In this document: positions 4,048-5,826 of the stretch, piece by piece
Position numbering within the stretch: position 1 is the first letter of the stretch
How the letters are laid out: the number at the start of each line of letters is the position of its first letter
Origin: Candidatus Saccharicenans sp.
GTDB lineage: Bacteria; Acidobacteriota; Aminicenantia; Aminicenantales; Saccharicenantaceae
Direction of reading: 5' to 3'
DNA length: 5,826 nt
Assembly: GCA_024653405.1 (NCBI GenBank)
Contig: JANLGB010000119.1
Span: 984 to 6,809 of the forward strand
Notes under the pieces: model-generated
The model's input: only the letters and a program-made list of their open reading frames with translations
Databases searched by the model: none
What the model was told of the DNA's origin: nothing
Translations under genes and position numbers: made by a program

Positions 4048-5826
4048 ATGTGGAAGTGGCTATTAACTAAAATCTTCGGGACCAAGAACGAACGGGACCT
4101 GAAAAAACTCCAGCCTTATGTTGCGGCCATAAATGCCCTCGAGCCTCAAATCCAGCAACTGACAGAGGCCCAGCTCCAGGCTAAAACTGCCGAATTCAAG
4201 GAAAAACTGCGCCAGGGAGCCACCCTGGATGATATCCTGGTGGAAGCTTTTGCCGTCGTCCGGGAGGCGGCCCGCCGCACGGTGCGGATGCGCCATTTTG
4301 ACGTCCAGCTCATGGGCGGAATAGTCCTGCACCAGGGCAAAATCGCCGAAATGAAGACCGGTGAAGGCAAGACCCTGGTAGCCACCCTGCCGGCCTACCT
4401 TAATGCCCTGGAGGGCAAGGGCGTCCACATCGTTACCGTCAACGACTACCTGGCCAAGCGTGACGCCGAGTGGATGGGGCCCATCTACAAGTTCCTGGGC
4501 CTGACCGTCGGGGTCATCCAGCACGATATGGGCGACGCCGAACGCCAGAAAGCCTACCGGGCCGATATCACCTACGGCACCAACAACGAATTCGGCTTTG
4601 ATTACCTGCGCGACAACATGAAATTCCGGCTGGAAGACCTGGTCCAGCGCGAGTTTAACTACGCCATCGTGGACGAGGTCGACAGCATCCTGATCGACGA
4701 AGCCCGGACGCCGCTCATCATCTCCGGCCCCACCCAGGAATCAACCCAGCTTTACTACAAGGTCGATAGCTTCGTCCGCCGCCTGCAGAAAGATAAGCAC
4801 TTCATCCTGGATGAGAAGACCCGGACCATTGCCCTCAACGAAAACGGGGTGGCTGAAGCCGAAAAATACTTCAACGTTCCCAACCTCTACGACCTGAATT
4901 ACCTGGACCTGGTCCACGCCATCAATCAGTCGCTCAAAGCCCACTTCCTGTTCAAGCGGGACGTCGACTACATGGTTAAGGATGGCCAGGTCATTATCGT
5001 TGACGAGTTCACCGGCCGGCTGATGCCCGGGCGCCGCTACAGTGACGGCCTGCATCAGGCCCTGGAAGCCAAAGAACGGGTGAAGGTAGAAGAAGAATAC
5101 CAGACCCTGGCCTCCATCACCTTCCAGAACTATTTCCGCATGTACCGGAAGCTGGCCGGCATGACCGGAACCGCGGCCACCGAAGCGGCCGAGTTCATGC
5201 ACATCTACAAACTGGACGTGGTGGAGATTCCCACCAACAAGCCCCTCATCCGCACCGAATACCCCGATGTCATCTACCGCACCGCCCGCGAGAAATGGAA
5301 CGCGGTGGTGGAAGAAATCATCGAACTCAATAAGATCGGCCGACCGGTCCTGGTCGGGACCATCTCCATAGAAAAATCAGAGAAGCTGTCGGAACTGCTG
5401 CGCAAGAAAAACATCAAGCACGTGGTCTTGAACGCCAAGTACCACGAGCTCGAAGCCCAGATCATTGCCCAGGCCGGGCGCATCGGGGCGGTGACCATCG
5501 CCACCAACATGGCTGGTCGCGGGGTCGACATTCTGCTGGGTGGCAATCCGGATTTCCTGGCCAAAGAAGCCTTGAAAAAATCGCGAGTTGACCCGCTCCA
5601 AGCTACCCCCGAACAGTACGAGAAGGCCTACCAGGAAGCCCTGAAGATCACCAGTGAAGAGCACCAGAAGGTGGTGGCCCTGGGTGGTCTTCATATCATT
5701 GGCACCGAACGCCACGAATCAAGGCGTATTGATAATCAGTTGCGTGGTCGGGCCGGGCGCCAGGGCGACCCTGGCTCTTCGCGTTTTTACCTGTCTCTGG
5801 AAGATGACCTGATGCGCATTTTCGGT
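4048..5826 (+). CDS. secA: SecA preprotein translocase ATPase (N-terminal 593 residues, cut by window end)
   Basis: SecA is the cytoplasmic and membrane-peripheral ATPase that drives unfolded preproteins through SecYEG. The visible part contains NBD1 with Walker A MKTGEGKT (102-109, catalytic K108 as in E. coli), [17 protein letters not shown] (175-191) and the Walker B/DEAD-type DEVD (209-212). The preprotein cross-linking domain follows from about 220 to 370, with [18 protein letters not shown] (321-338) near its end. NBD2 shows [14 protein letters not shown] (363-376), [15 protein letters not shown] (486-500) and the arginine-finger region [15 protein letters not shown] (564-578). Residues about 500-545 form the family's variable insert. 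The helical scaffold, wing and C-terminal zinc linker lie beyond the window; a full SecA has 830-1000 residues. The frame is uninterrupted. In-frame TAG and TAA at 4042-4047 fix the ATG as start. No Shine-Dalgarno sequence precedes it. Codon third positions are GC-rich, fitting a highly expressed gene. Confidence 0.98.
   Translation, partial: MWKWLLTKIFGTKNERDLKKLQPYVAAINALEPQIQQLTEAQLQAKTAEFKEKLRQGATLDDILVEAFAVVREAARRTVRMRHFDVQLMGGIVLHQGKIAEMKTGEGKTLVATLPAYLNALEGKGVHIVTVNDYLAKRDAEWMGPIYKFLGLTVGVIQHDMGDAERQKAYRADITYGTNNEFGFDYLRDNMKFRLEDLVQREFNYAIVDEVDSILIDEARTPLIISGPTQESTQLYYKVDSFVRRLQKDKHFILDEKTRTIALNENGVAEAEKYFNVPNLYDLNYLDLVHAINQSLKAHFLFKRDVDYMVKDGQVIIVDEFTGRLMPGRRYSDGLHQALEAKERVKVEEEYQTLASITFQNYFRMYRKLAGMTGTAATEAAEFMHIYKLDVVEIPTNKPLIRTEYPDVIYRTAREKWNAVVEEIIELNKIGRPVLVGTISIEKSEKLSELLRKKNIKHVVLNAKYHELEAQIIAQAGRIGAVTIATNMAGRGVDILLGGNPDFLAKEALKKSRVDPLQATPEQYEKAYQEALKITSEEHQKVVALGGLHIIGTERHESRRIDNQLRGRAGRQGDPGSSRFYLSLEDDLMRIFG

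Noticed and set aside
4063..5715. Several long minus-strand frames opposite secA
   Set aside because: They are by-products of the GC-rich third codon positions of secA, whose plus-strand frame is uninterrupted and carries all SecA motifs.
1..5826. CRISPR array, insertion sequence, retron, toxin-antitoxin or other defence cassette
   Set aside because: There are no regularly spaced repeats, transposase or reverse-transcriptase motifs, or terminal inverted repeats with duplications. The genes present are housekeeping or transport functions.

Overview
This 5.8 kb window looks like an ordinary chromosomal stretch from a diderm (Gram-negative-type) bacterium. It shows three confident complete genes, one large gene cut by the right edge, and one decayed gene. 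The diderm assignment rests on a LapA/DUF1049 inner-membrane protein. The remnant at 3427-3806 reads like the C-terminus of the '6-bladed beta-propeller' proteins that I recall being abundant in Aminicenantes and related lineages. That makes such a lineage an attractive but unproven guess. GC content is moderate, with GC-rich third codon positions in secA and AT-rich intergenic DNA.

Layout from left to right. The last ten codons of an upstream plus-strand gene may end at 34, with a stem-loop over the stop. A sigma70-like promoter at 155-183 leads into a plus-strand CDP-alcohol phosphatidyltransferase-family membrane protein (207-764). A short AT-rich spacer follows; it contains an unassigned plus-strand promoter-like sequence. 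Next comes a minus-strand L-lactate permease gene (1005-2639, GTG start) with its own good promoter at 2671-2699. A roughly 500 bp spacer (2640-3135) holds hairpins and possible coding remnants but no gene I can support. After it lies lapA (3136-3372, minus), whose promoter spacer contains a perfect 7+1+7 palindrome. The minus-strand beta-propeller pseudogene (3427-3806) overlaps a doubtful small plus-strand membrane ORF (3754-3960). A terminator-like hairpin (4003-4027) overlaps the candidate secA promoter, and secA (4048 to the window end) encodes the first 593 residues.

The genes do not form one pathway. They are single-gene transcription units on alternating strands: envelope lipid synthesis, lactate transport, an envelope-assembly accessory protein, and the Sec ATPase. 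The first gene and the permease gene converge, and lapA and secA diverge across the decayed region.

I looked for a new system (defence cassette, mobile element, CRISPR, retron, toxin-antitoxin) and found none. The points most worth a second look are the frameshifted propeller remnant, the compact secA leader that lacks a Shine-Dalgarno sequence, the lapA operator-like palindrome, and the irregular active-site spacing of the phosphatidyltransferase.
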